Below are positions 44,550 through 53,003 of a stretch of DNA of 64,000 nt, piece after piece. The notes under the pieces were generated by a model. That model ran no database searches, was not told the origin of the DNA, and worked only from the letters and a program-made list of their open reading frames with translations. Each line of letters starts with the position of its first letter. Position 1 is the first letter of the stretch. Source of the stretch: Tengunoibacter tsumagoiensis (GTDB lineage: Bacteria > Chloroflexota > Ktedonobacteria > Ktedonobacterales > Ktedonobacteraceae); the NCBI RefSeq assembly GCF_003967535.1, contig NZ_BIFR01000001.1, forward strand, positions 1,859,001-1,923,000. Reading direction: 5' to 3'. A program made the translations under genes and the position numbers.

Positions 44550-45500
44550 ATGTATATGGAGCATCCTGATGATAGCAAACGGACCTTTGCCATTGACGAA
44601 GAAGAGCTTGAGCCAGCCTTAGACCTTGCGCCAGTCCTGCTACCAAAGCGTCGAAGCCAGATACGAATTATCTTTGATCGTTTTACGCGCAACAAAGTGG
44701 CTCTGGCGGGATCTACCTTTCTGGTATTCTTATTTCTCTTTTGCTTTCTTGGGCCTGTTGTCACTGGCCATACGCTGCCAGACATACCACATCCTGATCA
44801 AGCATTGCAGCCGCCGAACCTCACCTATCCGTTGGGGACAGATAATGTTGGGCGGGATCAATTTGCGCGGGCGATGTATGGAGGTCAGGTCTCATTGCTC
44901 GTAGGTTTAAGCTCAATGTTTGTCGCCCTGGTCTTTGGGGTCTGCATTGGTGCGGTTGCAGGATTTTATGGTGGGATCATTGAGAACATTCTGATGCGAC
45001 TGACTGATGTCATGCTGGCTATTCCAACCTATCTTCTGCTCTTTGTCCTGGCCCTCTCGTTCTCTGATGGGTCCCCGTTGCGTGTGGTCCTGTTTATTGC
45101 GATTTTTAGTTGGGCGACAGCGGCGCGTGTAGTGCGTGGAGAGTTCCTGGCCCTCAAAGAGCGCGAATATGTACTGGCGGCTCGTACGATTGGAGCAAAA
45201 AATCTACGCCTGATGTTCCGCCATATCCTGCCCAATGCGGCTGGCCCTATTATCGTCAATGCCACCCTCTTAATTGGCTCCAATATTATTCTGGAATCGA
45301 TTCTGAGCTACTTCAGTTTTGGCCTGCATCCGCCAACCGCCAGCTGGGGGAACCTGGTCAGCGATGGGCAGGGGCTCTATGATAGTGCACCCTGGCTCGT
45401 CTTTACGCCCACATTGCTGATCTTTTTTACGGTGTTAAGCTGTAATCTGGTTGGAGACGGTCTGCGCGATGCATTGGACCCTTATATGACGGAGCGCTGA
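44550..45500 (+). CDS. oppC: Peptide ABC transporter permease (OppC type)
   Basis: A 316-residue permease with a longer cytoplasmic N-terminus and five or six membrane segments. The EAA loop AARTIGAKNLRLMFRHILPNAAGPIIVNATLLIGSNIILESILSYFSFGLHPP and end motif SWGNLVSDG are characteristic. ATG 44550 is 4 bases after AAAGGTCG; ATG 44556 is possible. It follows oppB by 19 bp. Confidence 0.92.
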   Translation: MYMEHPDDSKRTFAIDEEELEPALDLAPVLLPKRRSQIRIIFDRFTRNKVALAGSTFLVFLFLFCFLGPVVTGHTLPDIPHPDQALQPPNLTYPLGTDNVGRDQFARAMYGGQVSLLVGLSSMFVALVFGVCIGAVAGFYGGIIENILMRLTDVMLAIPTYLLLFVLALSFSDGSPLRVVLFIAIFSWATAARVVRGEFLALKEREYVLAARTIGAKNLRLMFRHILPNAAGPIIVNATLLIGSNIILESILSYFSFGLHPPTASWGNLVSDGQGLYDSAPWLVFTPTLLIFFTVLSCNLVGDGLRDALDPYMTER

Positions 45501-45515
45501 GAAAGGGAGATCACT

Positions 45516-46589
45516 GTGGCGAGTACAGAGGAGAATCTGCTGGAGATTCAGGATCTCAAGACCTATTTTAAGACGAAAGCAGGCTATGTTCATGCGGTGG
45601 ATGGGGTCAGTTTTGCGTTGAAACCGGGTGAGAAAGTGGCGATTGTTGGCGAGAGCGGATGTGGCAAGAGCGTAACGGCGCTCTCTATTCTTCGACTGAT
45701 TGCCCAGCCCCCGGGAGAGTATGTTGGTGGCAAGATCTTGTTTCATGATCAGGACCTGCTCAAACTATCCGAGCGGGAGATGAGGAGCGTGCGAGGGGGG
45801 CAGATTGGCATGATCTTCCAGGACCCCATGTCCTGTTTGAACCCTACCATGACCATTGGAGATCAGATTGCAGAAGGGCTGCGCATGCATCTTAAATTAG
45901 CAGCCTCTCAGGCGCGTCAGCGGGCGCGTGCATTGTTGGAGGAAGTTGGCATCCCGGCAGCCGCAGAGCGGATGAAGGCCTATCCTCATCAATTCAGTGG
46001 GGGGATGAGACAGAGAGTAATGATTGCGATGGCTCTGGCCTGTAAGCCACAACTATTGATTGCAGACGAGCCCACCACTGCGCTGGATGTTACCGTTCAG
46101 GCCCAGATCCTGGATGTCATCAATGGCGTCTGTGAAGATTTGGGGACGGCCCTGATCCTGATCACCCATGATCTCGGTGTCGTCGCAGGAGTTGCTGATC
46201 GTGTCGTCGTCATGTATGCAGGCAAGGTCATAGAGGAGGCTCCAACCGCCGAGCTATTTGCGAACCCACGTCATCCCTACACTGTCGGGCTACTTGCCTC
46301 AGTACCACGTCTGGATGCTGAACGGAGCAGTGAACTCTCAACCATTGAGGGCTCGCCGCCTGATCTTATGAACCCACCAGCTGGCTGCCCATTTATGCCC
46401 CGCTGTTTTTATGCGCATAAGATCTGCGAGACAATGCCACCCTTTGATCCTGTTAATGGTATGGGTGAGCATCGGAAAGCCTGCTGGATCGATCTCAACG
46501 ATCCACAGGAGCAGACCTATGCCCAGCGTCGGCGAGAGGCCAGGCGAGCCTATGAACAGCAGAGTATTCAGAACGTCATTCAATCGTAG
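45516..46589 (+). CDS. oppD: Peptide ABC transporter ATPase (OppD type)
   Basis: A 357-residue ATPase. Walker A GESGCGKS, signature FSGGMRQRV, Walker B LLIADEPTTALD and His loop THDLG are all present. The C-terminal oligopeptide/dipeptide transporter domain has CPFMPRCFYAHKICE, the [4Fe-4S]-type Cys cluster of this family. GTG 45516 is the likely start, with GAAAGGGAG 7 bases upstream. Confidence 0.92.
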   Translation: MASTEENLLEIQDLKTYFKTKAGYVHAVDGVSFALKPGEKVAIVGESGCGKSVTALSILRLIAQPPGEYVGGKILFHDQDLLKLSEREMRSVRGGQIGMIFQDPMSCLNPTMTIGDQIAEGLRMHLKLAASQARQRARALLEEVGIPAAAERMKAYPHQFSGGMRQRVMIAMALACKPQLLIADEPTTALDVTVQAQILDVINGVCEDLGTALILITHDLGVVAGVADRVVVMYAGKVIEEAPTAELFANPRHPYTVGLLASVPRLDAERSSELSTIEGSPPDLMNPPAGCPFMPRCFYAHKICETMPPFDPVNGMGEHRKACWIDLNDPQEQTYAQRRREARRAYEQQSIQNVIQS

Positions 46590-46622
46590 AACAGAACATG
46601 AGTATGATCAAAAGGCATTGAA

Positions 46623-47648
46623 ATGATGGAAGAAACAAGCGTGGTTGAGATTGGGAAAAAGACACTGCTAGACGTGCGGGATCTCAAAATGTATTTTCCC
46701 CTCACACAGGGGCTGCTTTTTCAGCGAACCGTTGGGCATGTGAAAGCTGTCGATACTGTCAGCTTTCAGATCGAGCAGGGCCAGACACTGGGCTTAGTAG
46801 GAGAGAGTGGCTCTGGCAAGACCACCATTGGCCGCACTATTACGCGTCTGTATCAGCCAACCAGCGGGCAGATCCTCTTTGATCAGCATGATCTTGCACA
46901 GGTGCAGGGGGAAGAGCTCCGTCAACTGCGGCAACGGATCCAGATGATCTTTCAGGACCCCTTTGCCTCGCTTAACCCCCGCTTTACGATTGGGACATTA
47001 ATAGCCGAACCCATGCAGATCTATCGACAGGGGACAGGGAAAGAGATCCGCGAGCGCGTGGCTGAACTGTTGCGTGTAGTCGGGCTCAGGCCTGAATACA
47101 GCGATCGCTATCCCCATGAATTTAGTGGAGGGCAGCGCCAGCGTATCGCCATTGCGCGTGCCCTTTCGATCAGCCCTGAATTGATCATTGCAGACGAGCC
47201 CGTCTCGGCATTAGATGTCTCAGTGCGAGCTCAGGTCCTGAATCTTCTTCAGCATTTGCAGCAGGAGCTCCACCTCACCTATCTCTTTATTTCACACGAC
47301 CTGAGCGTTGTTCGTCATGTCGCGGATCGGATCGCCGTCATGTATCTCGGGAAAATCGTTGAACTGGCAGATCGGGATGAGCTCTATGCTGCTCCACAGC
47401 ACCCCTACACCCGGGCGCTGCTCTCAGCGGTTCCTATTCCCGATCCCCAGATTGAGCGCAAGAGGCGGCGTATCATCCTGACAGGAGATCTGCCGAGCCC
47501 GATCAACATTCCTGCCGGGTGTCGCTTTCATACGCGCTGTCCCATGGCACAGAGCATCTGTCATGAAAAGGAGCCAGCCTTTGAGCCTAAACAGGGGCGA
47601 GAGCACTATGCAGCCTGCCATTTCTCGGAGCAGATCGCAAAGGAGTGA
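46623..47648 (+). CDS. oppF: Peptide ABC transporter ATPase (OppF type)
   Basis: A 341-residue ATPase. Walker [10 protein letters not shown], signature FSGGQRQRI, Walker [13 protein letters not shown] and His loop SHDLS are intact. The C-terminal Cys motif [16 protein letters not shown] is present. N-terminal [21 protein letters not shown] is the OppF/DppF type. It forms a heterodimeric ATPase with oppD, and completes the transporter. Confidence 0.92.
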   Translation: MMEETSVVEIGKKTLLDVRDLKMYFPLTQGLLFQRTVGHVKAVDTVSFQIEQGQTLGLVGESGSGKTTIGRTITRLYQPTSGQILFDQHDLAQVQGEELRQLRQRIQMIFQDPFASLNPRFTIGTLIAEPMQIYRQGTGKEIRERVAELLRVVGLRPEYSDRYPHEFSGGQRQRIAIARALSISPELIIADEPVSALDVSVRAQVLNLLQHLQQELHLTYLFISHDLSVVRHVADRIAVMYLGKIVELADRDELYAAPQHPYTRALLSAVPIPDPQIERKRRRIILTGDLPSPINIPAGCRFHTRCPMAQSICHEKEPAFEPKQGREHYAACHFSEQIAKE

Positions 47649-47766
47649 GCTTTTTGAGAGCCTTCGTCCATTGACAATAAAGAAAAGGATGGGCTATGCT
47701 AGTGATTGACATACGACGTTTGTGACGTGTCAAAGGTTCGTAGCTCTGAAAGTAAGAAGAGGCCGT

Positions 47767-48267
47767 ATGGAATATTTTCAACGCAAGGGTGGGCAGATTC
47801 TCTTATTAGTGCTCTCACTGATCGGAGTGGGCATCTCGATCTATTTAACTGTTATTCACTACAACCATGCACCCGTTGTCTGTTCGGCCAGCGGCGTTGT
47901 GAATTGTGAGCTTGTCCTCTCGAGCACCTATTCCTCAGTTCCTGGTACAACTATTCCTATATCCATCCCAGGCCTGCTCTGGACGCTGGTGGGGGCTGGT
48001 CTGGCTGTTGCGGCCCTCGTTCTCGGCCCTGCTCGGAAGTGGGTGAGAATTGCGGAAGTAGCCTGGACTGGTCTGGGCATGCTCACCGTCTTCTATCTCG
48101 TCTATGCTGAACTGGTGCGCTTACATGCTATCTGTGCCTGGTGTACCGGATTGCACGTCATCATCTTTATCATGTTCCTCTCAAGCATCCTGCTGCTGCA
48201 AGGGCCCGAGCAAGATGAAGAAGAGTACGACCTGGAAGAAGAGGAAGAGCCACTGGCCGCCCATTAG
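47767..48267 (+). CDS. Vitamin K epoxide reductase-like membrane protein
   Basis: A 166-residue VKOR-family quinone reductase. Four membrane segments are readable. The loop Cys pair is C39/C47 (VVCSASGVVNC), a conserved Ser is near 53-57, and the active-site CxxC is C123/C126 (ICAWC). A highly acidic C-terminal tail follows. Bacterial VKOR reoxidises a DsbA-like thiol oxidase, feeding electrons to quinone, and so supports disulfide formation in exported proteins. No thioredoxin domain is fused. ATG 47767 follows AAGAGG. Confidence 0.88.
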   Translation: MEYFQRKGGQILLLVLSLIGVGISIYLTVIHYNHAPVVCSASGVVNCELVLSSTYSSVPGTTIPISIPGLLWTLVGAGLAVAALVLGPARKWVRIAEVAWTGLGMLTVFYLVYAELVRLHAICAWCTGLHVIIFIMFLSSILLLQGPEQDEEEYDLEEEEEPLAAH

Positions 48268-48313
48268 TAGAGAAATAAGCAAGCAGCCAATCGAGCATCA
48301 AAGGAACTATCAT

Positions 48314-48892
48314 ATGTCTATTGATAGAGCTTTCACTACGTTTCCAATTTTGACTACAGAGCGCTTACGCTTGCGTCAGGTTCAGATAGCTGATGCCAGG
48401 GACCTTTTTCCGATCTTCTCAGATCCAGAGACGACCCAATTTTACGGTCATGATCCTCATCGCTCCCTGGATGAAACAGAGGAACAGATCAAGCAGAACC
48501 AGAGGCGTTATGCAGAGCGGCAGCTTCTCCAATGGATCCTCACGTTTAAAGATGCGGATCGCGTGATCGGGAACGTTAGCCTCTTTAATTTCGGGGCCAA
48601 TTATCGGCGGGCTGAGATTGGCTATATTCTTGAGCGCTCATCCTGGGGGATGGGCGTAATGTCAGAAGCCATAGCCGCCGTTCTTACTTATGCATTTAGT
48701 GAACTGAACCTGCATCGCATTGAAGCTATTATCGATATTGCCAATGAACGTTCCAAAAGGCTTTTGCTCAAGTCTGGCTTTACTTACGAGGGCGTATTGC
48801 GAGAGAGATATCCGATAGGTGATCATCTGGAGGATGAGCACTATTTTGGATTATTACAGCATGAGTGGAGCAGTCTGCGTTCAAGGGTATAG
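48314..48892 (+). CDS. GNAT-family N-acetyltransferase (RimJ/RimL-like)
   Basis: A 192-residue acetyltransferase. LTTERLRLRQVQIADARDLFPIFSDPET is the usual N-terminal start; the acetyl-CoA motif lies at RRAEIGYILERSSWGMGVMSEAIAAVLTYAF; HRIEAIIDIANERSKRLLLKSGFTYEGVLRER is the RimJ/RimL C-terminal signature. AAGGA precedes ATG 48314. The acetylated target (ribosomal protein, antibiotic or polyamine) is unknown. Confidence 0.88.
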   Translation: MSIDRAFTTFPILTTERLRLRQVQIADARDLFPIFSDPETTQFYGHDPHRSLDETEEQIKQNQRRYAERQLLQWILTFKDADRVIGNVSLFNFGANYRRAEIGYILERSSWGMGVMSEAIAAVLTYAFSELNLHRIEAIIDIANERSKRLLLKSGFTYEGVLRERYPIGDHLEDEHYFGLLQHEWSSLRSRV

Positions 48893-48951
48893 GAGAAAGA
48901 CCGTCTGGCGCTCACTTTTGGATGAGAATGTGTCAGGCAGGTCTGATCCAG

Positions 48952-50121
48952 TCAAGCAAGCTCACTTAGCTTTTTGACGACCTCCCAGGCCGCAATGGTA
49001 TCGCCGAGAGCTCGATGGACGCCAGGCTTAATCCCAAAGTGGGTGCAGGCATGTTTAAGGCTCTGGCGCGGCTGCCCTGATCCATAGCAATCTTTCTGAT
49101 AGGATGCATAGCGCTTCATAATACAATCATGTGTCATCAGAGAAGGTAAAGCGAGAGCTGACTGGCCCAGCGTCTGGCGTAGGAGCCGTATATCGAATTG
49201 TGCATTGTAGGCCAGCACAAGCCCCTCAAAATGAGGAGCGATCTGAGGCCAGAGTTGAGCAAATGTAGGAGCACCTTTCACATCGGCATCATAAATGTGA
49301 TGGACTGCGGATGCTTCTAACGGAATACGTTGTAAAGGCCTGATTAGCGTATCAACGAGGATCTGGCCTTTGCTCCCTACAATCGCAATCTCAACGATCT
49401 CATCATCTCTTGTCAGGCCAGTTGTCTCCGTATCAATCACCACCCAATCGTCGCGCTGCATCAGCGTTCGAGCCCATGCAATAGCCGATACCGACTTTGT
49501 GGTGGATGAAGGCTGATCCTGACAGGAGGGGCAGGGGAGCTCAGGCTTGCGCAAAGGGGCTCCACAGCGTGGGCAGGGGCGGATGCTACTGGCCTGCTTT
49601 GTGGTCATGAGGGGCGATACGGTCTGCTTTGTCGTCATGAAGGGTGACACCGTCTGCTTTGTGGTTGGGCGTAAGATTGGCAGGGGAGGTGGTGGAACCT
49701 GAGCACTTGGTGACTTTGTTGCCGTCATTGGAGCAAGGAGAGGATCTGCCAGTGGTTGTGAGAGGGAAGGAGGAAGAGGAGATGGAACCGAGACTGCCTG
49801 GAGTCGAGGAGCCGTCTCGCTCTTTTTTTGTAGATAGACAGCTTTATTGGCGAGGAGATTGGCGATCCGTTTGACGGCTCCCTGTACATTGGTGATGATC
49901 TCTCGTTCGGGTAGTGAAACAATCTGCCAGCCAGCTCGTTTCACTTGATCGCGGAGCGTATCTGGAGCCAGGCGCGTGATCTCAAGGATCGTTCTGGTGT
50001 CTGGATGAGCGAAATCTGCACAGTAGTTGCCAAGAGAGAAAGAGGGATAAAGGCGCGGCATCTGTTGCTGCTGCCATGCAGACCAGAAAAGTTCTTGTGG
50101 TGTCTGTTGTGAATGAATCAT
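48952..50121 (-). CDS. Nuclease-like / zinc-ribbon / DEDDh exonuclease fusion
   Basis: A 389-residue protein of three parts. The N-terminus (1-90) resembles the DUF559/VSR-like endonuclease fold: FSLGNYCADFAHPDTRTILEITR and GWQIVSLPERE give D36 and E47, but the usual E-x-K/E-V-D-G is E-I-T, so catalysis is doubtful. The middle is Pro-rich, with three TTKQ-type repeats (153-180) and a zinc ribbon (C183, C186, C197, C200). The C-terminus is a DnaQ-type DEDDh 3'-5' exonuclease: D230/E232 in VIDTETTGL, VHHIYDADVKGA, YNAQFDIRLL and HRALGDTIAAWEVV. A DNA-processing or repair role is likely, but the substrate is unknown. Confidence 0.8.
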   Translation of the reverse strand: MIHSQQTPQELFWSAWQQQQMPRLYPSFSLGNYCADFAHPDTRTILEITRLAPDTLRDQVKRAGWQIVSLPEREIITNVQGAVKRIANLLANKAVYLQKKSETAPRLQAVSVPSPLPPSLSQPLADPLLAPMTATKSPSAQVPPPPLPILRPTTKQTVSPFMTTKQTVSPLMTTKQASSIRPCPRCGAPLRKPELPCPSCQDQPSSTTKSVSAIAWARTLMQRDDWVVIDTETTGLTRDDEIVEIAIVGSKGQILVDTLIRPLQRIPLEASAVHHIYDADVKGAPTFAQLWPQIAPHFEGLVLAYNAQFDIRLLRQTLGQSALALPSLMTHDCIMKRYASYQKDCYGSGQPRQSLKHACTHFGIKPGVHRALGDTIAAWEVVKKLSELA

Positions 50122-50403
50122 ATAACTACTCTTTTTTCTACTGCAAATTGGGCAGATTATCTATTTTTTGCAAATGATTATAACATAGAGAAAAGATAAT
50201 GTGATACCCTTTGGTGCGTAGTAGTACTAAATGTGCATTGCGATATCGATCGATTTTTTTAAAGAAGGGCGGGCTTATTCCTTTTAGGAAGAAATTTTAG
50301 AAAGAAATTGTGTGAGCCGTGATCTACCAGACACATAAGACGGCGGCTACGCTTTGTTCGAACAAAGCATAGCCGCCATCTGATCTCACCAGAGATATCG
50401 TTT
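50122..50403. other. 282-bp spacer between leftward genes
   Basis: The spacer holds the terminator of the upstream ABC operon and the promoter of the exonuclease gene. No other feature was seen. Confidence 0.4.
50342..50377 (-). terminator. Terminator of the ABC-2 transporter operon
   Basis: Arms 50342-50359 and 50360-50377 are complementary over 18 bases with one mismatch. The leftward flank reads GTCTTATGTGTC, a weak T tract. Confidence 0.7.
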
Positions 50404-51192
50404 TTACTCCCACTTAAACGTGCGGATAGCAATGACCAGGGCGAGAATAGCCCAGATGCCAAGCACCAGCAAGTTAGACCCCAAGTCAGACCCTGGGAAA
50501 GATGAGTTTCTGCTCATCGTAGTCTGTAAGGTCTGGATCAGGGCAGTCGAAGGAAGAATATGTGAAAAGGCCTTTAAAGGTGCAGGCAAGAGATCCAGGG
50601 GAGCGATGACGCCACCAATAAAGAGAAAGATGAGATACAGGATATTCGCTCCAGCCAGTGTTGCCTCGGCACGTAGACCACCAGCCATCGCCAGGCCCAG
50701 GGCCGAAAAAGTAATGGTCCCCAATACGAGAGCCAGCAGAGTCAGGAAGGGAGAGCCAACCGGTCGCCAGCCATAGAGAGCTGCTACTCCAACCAGGACC
50801 AGGAACTGTACGACCTCAATCAGTAAGATGGTAATAATCTTTGCACTGATCAGGCCACTGCGCGAGAGTGGAGAGCTTCCCAACCGTTTAAGGACCCCAT
50901 AATAGCGTTCGTAGGCTGTCGCAATGCCTAGATTGACCATGCCAGCGGCGATAATAGCCATCGCCAGAATCCCGGGTAGGAGCCGTTCAACCGTCGTTGT
51001 GCCAGCGGGATTAGGGATAAAGTTTAACGAAGTGAAGAAGACAAGCAGCACGATCGGCACGATAAACGTAATCGCCAGATTTTCTCCACGTCGTGCCGTC
51101 AACAAGAGCTCATAGCGAACCTGATTGAGGACCTGTTTGAATGGAGAGGCGGGCTGATTGGTAGTGGTAAGAGAGGGCAATTGAGTAGCCAT
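50404..51192 (-). CDS. ABC-2 type transporter permease
   Basis: A 262-residue membrane subunit. The ABC2-type core MVNLGIATAYERYYGVLKRLGSSPLSRSGLISAKII is followed by six hydrophobic segments. It pairs with the ATPase gene 1 bp upstream; the two make an exporter. Such pairs move drugs, antibiotics or lipids out; the substrate is not predictable. Confidence 0.88.
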   Translation of the reverse strand: MATQLPSLTTTNQPASPFKQVLNQVRYELLLTARRGENLAITFIVPIVLLVFFTSLNFIPNPAGTTTVERLLPGILAMAIIAAGMVNLGIATAYERYYGVLKRLGSSPLSRSGLISAKIITILLIEVVQFLVLVGVAALYGWRPVGSPFLTLLALVLGTITFSALGLAMAGGLRAEATLAGANILYLIFLFIGGVIAPLDLLPAPLKAFSHILPSTALIQTLQTTMSRNSSFPGSDLGSNLLVLGIWAILALVIAIRTFKWE

Positions 51193-51193
51193 A

Positions 51194-52168
51194 TTAATCG
51201 CGAACCTCCGATCCGGTCAGACGTAAGAAGAGATCTTCCAGTGAGCCATGCCCCACCCGTAGCTCTGAGAGCGTTATATTGCGTTCGCGCAGCCAGGTCG
51301 TCAGCTCAACCAGAAGAGAGGGGATAGCCTCTGACTCAATAAGATAGCTGCCAGCTCTGACCTCTTCAGCTTTTCTTGCTGAGGGAAGCGCGGCCAACTG
51401 TTGACAATCCAGGCCTTCTGGCGCAACAAAGCGGACAATATTGGCATTTTGCGTCCCGGTGAGATTAGCGGGTGTATCCAGAGCAATGAGTTGACCGTGA
51501 TCAATGATCGCCACATGATCGGCTAAGCGTTCAGCCTCATCCATCAGATGAGTTGTGAGGAGAATAGTAACGCCTTTGCGTTTCAACTCGCGTATAATCT
51601 CCCACGTTACCTGGCGTGCTTGAGGGTCCATACCAGCAGTTGGTTCATCCATAAAGACCAGTTCTGGATTTCCAACGAGAGCCAGAGCCAGAGCCAGACG
51701 GCGCTTCTGACCACCAGAGAGTCGGCGACAACGTGTTTTAGCTGCCGACGTCAGTCCCACACGCTCTAGAAGCGTATCAACAGATAAAGGCTGCGCATAG
51801 TATCCTGCAAAGAGCTGTAGCACCTCTCTTGCCGTCAGGGCAGGATAGAGGCCATCCTGCTGTAACATCACACCAATGCGAGGCTTTAAAGCATGACCCT
51901 CGCGGATTGGATCGAGGCCAAGGACCCGTACACTGCCTGTATCTGGAGCTCGATACCCCTCGAGCGTCTCTACTGTAGTAGTCTTACCAGCTCCATTGGG
52001 ACCAAGCAGAGCAAAGACCTCGCCTGGCTGAACCTTAAAAGAGAGCTGATCGACGACGCAATTAGAACCATAACTTTTGCTCATAGTATTCACGACAATG
52101 GCTGCATCTGATGAAAGAGCCTGGCTCGACTCATCAGTGTATGCCGTTGTCTGCGTGTTTGCAGACAT
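51194..52168 (-). CDS. ABC transporter ATPase (DrrA/NodI type)
   Basis: A 324-residue ATPase. Walker A GPNGAGKTT, Q-loop MLQQDGLYP, signature LSGGQKRRL, Walker B LVFMDEPTAGMDP and His loop TTHLMDEAERL are complete. The C-terminal extension ends SLEDLFLRLTG as in DrrA. ATG 52168 has AAGGAG 7 bases upstream; the longer frame adds 33 poor residues. It is coupled with the permease that follows. Confidence 0.9.
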   Translation of the reverse strand: MSANTQTTAYTDESSQALSSDAAIVVNTMSKSYGSNCVVDQLSFKVQPGEVFALLGPNGAGKTTTVETLEGYRAPDTGSVRVLGLDPIREGHALKPRIGVMLQQDGLYPALTAREVLQLFAGYYAQPLSVDTLLERVGLTSAAKTRCRRLSGGQKRRLALALALVGNPELVFMDEPTAGMDPQARQVTWEIIRELKRKGVTILLTTHLMDEAERLADHVAIIDHGQLIALDTPANLTGTQNANIVRFVAPEGLDCQQLAALPSARKAEEVRAGSYLIESEAIPSLLVELTTWLRERNITLSELRVGHGSLEDLFLRLTGSEVRD

Positions 52169-52526
52169 AACAAGACTCCTTAACGAATGTATCTCACTTT
52201 CCAGGGAAAGAATAGCTAAAGGTTGAGCTGCATCGTTGTTAGAAATTCCTACACAATTCTTGATCATACAGTACAGTAGTTTTTCATGAATGACAAGGTT
52301 TGGTCATGCTCATCATTCCAGGCACCCGCGAGCGCTTCGTGCCTGGGAAACCTCAGAAACGAGAGGCAGAGACGAGAGCTATTTTGAGAGGCCATCATTG
52401 TCTGCACCTACATCCATTTAGGACTGTGTTACGTATAGATAGTAGTTGTTATGATTGATAATCATGTAGATGGTTTGAGATGGTATGGGTAGTTCCATAA
52501 ACATAAAGTAGAAAAGGAGTCATCAT
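52169..52526. other. 358-bp divergent spacer
   Basis: This holds the leftward ABC promoter and the rightward promoter of the small membrane gene. ATGATT-GAT-AATCAT (52451-52465) is a short dyad. A GTTT...GGGTA pair near 52470-52490 is too closely spaced for a sigma-B-like promoter. No gene was seen. Confidence 0.35.
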
Positions 52527-52691
52527 ATGTTAGCGAACATTCTTTGGGGTATTATCGTCATTCTCTTCGTTTTCTGGCTGCTGGGCTTCATTTTCCACAT
52601 CGCAGGTGGTTTGATCCACATCCTGCTGGTCATTGCAGTCATCGTCTTGATCTACAACTTGATCGTTGGAAGCCGTTCGCGCGCACTCTAA
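52527..52691 (+). CDS. Small Lmo0937-like membrane protein
   Basis: A 54-residue protein, shorter than usual gene-finder limits. AAGGAG (52514-52519) lies 7 bases before the ATG. The sequence has two hydrophobic helices (about 4-24 and 27-47) with the pattern WGIIVILFVFWLLGF and HIAGGLIHILLVIAVIVLIYNL. It ends with a basic tail GSRSRAL. This matches the Lmo0937-family of tiny stress-associated membrane proteins. A strong terminator follows at 52721. Confidence 0.85.
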   Translation: MLANILWGIIVILFVFWLLGFIFHIAGGLIHILLVIAVIVLIYNLIVGSRSRAL

Positions 52692-52720
52692 CAAAAGTTC
52701 TTTCCATTCAAGATAAAAAG

Positions 52721-52767
52721 GGTTCTCTGCCTGTAAAAAATCGTTTTACGAGCAGAGAACCATTTTT
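52721..52767 (+). terminator. Terminator of the small membrane gene
   Basis: GGTTCTCTGC (52721-52730) and GCAGAGAACC (52752-52761) form a perfect stem, with an inner GTAAAA/TTTTAC stem, followed by ATTTTTG. Confidence 0.88.
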
Positions 52768-52843
52768 GTGTTGAGACTCTCTGCGGTAGATAAAACAGTT
52801 TGTAAGCAGAGTTCATAATGTGAGGTGTCTGTAAGGAAAAAAT

Positions 52844-52872
52844 TTGACGCTGACAGGGCGAGGTGTTACACT
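52844..52872 (+). promoter_or_regulatory. Promoter of guaB
   Basis: TTGACG (52844-52849) and TACACT (52867-52872) are separated by 17 bp. Transcription would begin near 52879, leaving a leader of about 125 bases. Confidence 0.75.
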
Positions 52873-52952
52873 AACAGGAAATATTTTGTAGGACTTCTTT
52901 TTTACTCACTGTCAATCTGTCAGCGACCAGATGCTTTCATTGCTACAGGTAT

Positions 52953-52984
52953 CAGCACGCTCATAAAGTGTGCTGTGTTTTTTT
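52953..52984 (+). terminator. Leader terminator (attenuator) before guaB
   Basis: CAGCACGC (52953-52960) and GTGTGCTG (52968-52975) pair around TCATAAA, followed by TG and seven T (52978-52984). The AAGGAGG ribosome site follows directly. A terminator between the guaB promoter and its start implies transcription attenuation unless it belongs to an upstream unit; the promoter at 52844 argues against that. Confidence 0.65.
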
Positions 52985-53003
52985 AAGGAGGACACCCCAA
53001 CCT

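Noticed and set aside
52470..52490. Sigma-B-like promoter before the small membrane gene
   Set aside because: GTTT and GGGTA are only 8 bp apart, much shorter than the usual 12-14.
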